From the NCBI RefSeq assembly GCF_001552735.1, contig NZ_BCRT01000021.1, positions 372,001-436,000 on the forward strand: 64,000 nt of DNA, given 5' to 3'. The notes under the pieces were generated by a model that was given only the letters and a program-made list of their open reading frames with translations, ran no database searches and was not told the DNA's origin. The translations under genes were made by a program, and so were the position numbers. This DNA comes from Sanguibacter suarezii NBRC 16159. Its GTDB lineage: Bacteria; Actinomycetota; Actinomycetes; Actinomycetales; Cellulomonadaceae. Of the stretch, positions 62,783 to 64,000 are shown piece by piece (positions within the stretch are counted from its first letter, which is position 1; every line of letters begins with the position of its first letter).

Positions 62783-62980
62783 TTACTGCTGTGCCGAGGC
62801 GGTGTCGCGAGGAGCCTGCGGCTGCCCTTCATGCGCCAGTGCATCAAGGCGGTCCAGCTCGGCAAGATTGGCGCGTTCGTTCCGGTCGGCGCGCACCACA
62901 AATCGCATTGCGAAGTAGAAGATGACGCCCACACCGATCGAGGGGACGAGCGCGGCAACAGCAGTCCAGAACGTAGTCAC
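62783..62980 (-). CDS. Small membrane protein, unknown function
   Basis: A 65-residue protein with one membrane helix (about 8-28, ALVPSIGVGVIFYFAMRFVV) followed by a short acidic/Gln-rich cytoplasmic tail (DRNERANLAELDRLDALA). It is similar in shape to small proteins often seen between lysS and lsr2 in actinobacteria, but I do not recognise a family. It lies between lsr2 and lysS on the same strand. Confidence 0.7.
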   Translation of the reverse strand: MTTFWTAVAALVPSIGVGVIFYFAMRFVVRADRNERANLAELDRLDALAHEGQPQAPRDTASAQQ

Positions 62981-63020
62981 ACGTCCACTCTACGACCCGC
63001 GCGGCAAAGTTCCAGCAACG

Positions 63021-63058
63021 CCGACGGCGCACCGCCCGGGTGGGCGGTGCGCCGTCGG
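63021..63058 (-). terminator. lysS terminator hairpin
   Basis: A perfect 17-bp stem (63021-63037 with 63042-63058) with a 4-nt loop, 68 bp past the lysS stop codon. Confidence 0.78.
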
Positions 63059-63125
63059 TCCGTCCGAGGCGCCCCCGGGTTCACCCCAGGTGCGCCGTCG
63101 CTGCGCCGTTGGAAGAGGGCCAGTC

Positions 63126-64000
63126 TCAGCGCTGCGGCTTGACCAGCGGGAAGAGGATGGTCTCGCGGATCCCCAGCCCCGTCATGGCCATCAGCAGGCG
63201 GTCCAGGCCCATTCCCATGCCACCGCTCGGCGGCATGGCGTACTCCATCGCTGTGAGGAAGTCCTCGTCGAGAACCATGGCCTCGTCGTCCCCGGCAGCG
63301 GCGAGCAGTGCCTGCGCCTCGAAGCGCTGACGCTGGATCACCGGGTCCACCAGCTCGGAATAGGCGGTCGCCAGCTCGAATCCACGGACGTAGAGGTCCC
63401 ACTTCTCGACCTGACCGCGGATCGAGCGGTGATCACGCGTCAAGGGTGATGTCTCGACCGGGAAATCGCGCACAAAGGTCGGGGCATAGAGACCGTCGCC
63501 GACGTGGTGCTCCCAGAGCTCTTCGATGAGCTTTCCGTGGCTCACGCGCTTGGGGTCCATCGAGATCTCGGCGCGCTCGGCATAGCGCAGGAGCTCCTCG
63601 ACCGTGGTCTCAGGAGTGATTTCCTCACCGAGCGCCTCGGACAAGGAGCCGTACATCGTCAGCTCCGCCCATTCCCCGCCGAGGTCATATTCAGACCCGT
63701 CCGGAAGGGTGACCACGGTGGTCTCGAGAACATCCTCGGCCGCGGTCTGAATGAGGTCTTTTGTCAGGGCTGCCATCGTGTTGTAGTCGCCATAGGCCTC
63801 ATATGCCTCGAGCATGGCGAACTCCGGCGAGTGCGTGGAGTCAGCACCCTCGTTACGGAAGTTTCGGTTGATCTCGAAGACCCGCTCGATCCCGCCGACA
63901 ACCGCGCGCTTGAGGAACAGCTCGGGCGCGATCCGCAGATACAGGTCGATGTCAAAGGCATTCATGTGCGTGGTGAACGGGCGCGCCGCAGCACCTCCGT
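63126..64000 (-). CDS. lysS: Lysyl-tRNA synthetase (class II), 3' part
   Basis: About 291 C-terminal residues; the 5' part lies beyond the window edge. Class II motif 2 is visible as [12 protein letters not shown], with the motif 3 region [20 protein letters not shown] near the end. [20 protein letters not shown] is the typical lysine-binding stretch, so the frame continues upstream without a start here. The ending is normal for the family ([12 protein letters not shown]). It loads lysine on tRNA-Lys. Confidence 0.96.
   Translation of the reverse strand, partial: GGAAARPFTTHMNAFDIDLYLRIAPELFLKRAVVGGIERVFEINRNFRNEGADSTHSPEFAMLEAYEAYGDYNTMAALTKDLIQTAAEDVLETTVVTLPDGSEYDLGGEWAELTMYGSLSEALGEEITPETTVEELLRYAERAEISMDPKRVSHGKLIEELWEHHVGDGLYAPTFVRDFPVETSPLTRDHRSIRGQVEKWDLYVRGFELATAYSELVDPVIQRQRFEAQALLAAAGDDEAMVLDEDFLTAMEYAMPPSGGMGMGLDRLLMAMTGLGIRETILFPLVKPQR

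Overview
This window reads as ordinary chromosome from a high-GC Gram-positive bacterium (Actinomycetota, most likely order Micrococcales, in the Cellulomonas/Sanguibacter neighbourhood). The evidence is the very high GC content, GTG starts and 4-bp start/stop overlaps, mycothiol (mshA), Lsr2, CarD, a SenX3/RegX3-type phosphate system, trehalose OtsAB, a PknB-type kinase and an actinobacterial DUF3263 protein. The genus call is an inference from gene content, not a match. No phage, insertion sequence, CRISPR array or rRNA was seen; there is one tRNA (Thr, UGU).

Layout. 1-11 kb: envelope stress pair (TPM-domain protein and PspA), an FNR/CRP-type regulator divergent from a metal-binding protein and a P1B-type ATPase, a glutamine amidotransferase homologue without its cysteine, a NYN-domain protein, a two-component system and an HD-type protein. 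11-16 kb: ribonucleoside catabolism (nucleoside hydrolase, MFS carrier, ribokinase) divergent from a LacI regulator with two candidate operators, then an orphan WXG100 protein. 16-23 kb: alpha-galactoside operon (GH36 enzyme, binding protein, two permeases) divergent from a ROK regulator; its ATPase is absent and may be the solitary MsmK-like ATPase at 38.8 kb. 23-26 kb: groEL with two tandem CIRCE elements and a membrane-anchored GH15-like protein. 26-38 kb: oxidoreductase, LytR_C protein, DUF3263 protein, Ung, SGNH hydrolase, NUDIX, RibD-type reductase, GIY-YIG protein, tRNA-Thr, DsbA-like protein, Ser/Thr kinase and otsAB. 38-50 kb: ABC ATPase, DUF4032 protein and the conserved actinobacterial block rlmB-cysS-ispDF-carD, interrupted between cysS and ispDF by four accessory genes. 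50-58 kb: phosphate regulon (pstSCAB, regX3-senX3, divergent phoU) with PHO-box-like repeats upstream of pstS and phoU. 58-64 kb: gpmA, mshA, a BFD-like ferredoxin, a lactonase, lsr2, a small membrane protein and the 3' part of lysS.

The most unusual structure is not a gene. Six intergenic regions carry the same architecture: 10-bp cores (AACTCGTGAG or a close variant) repeated every 20 bp, one to three times, then a central gap, then the reverse complement of the core repeated every 20 bp, one to four times. The gap between the inner cores is exactly 34 bp at four sites, 33 bp at one and 24 bp (one helical turn less) at one. One site keeps both arms complementary by a paired base change. Four of the six lie in the long gaps between convergent genes. 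I do not recognise this family; it is the main candidate for something undescribed.
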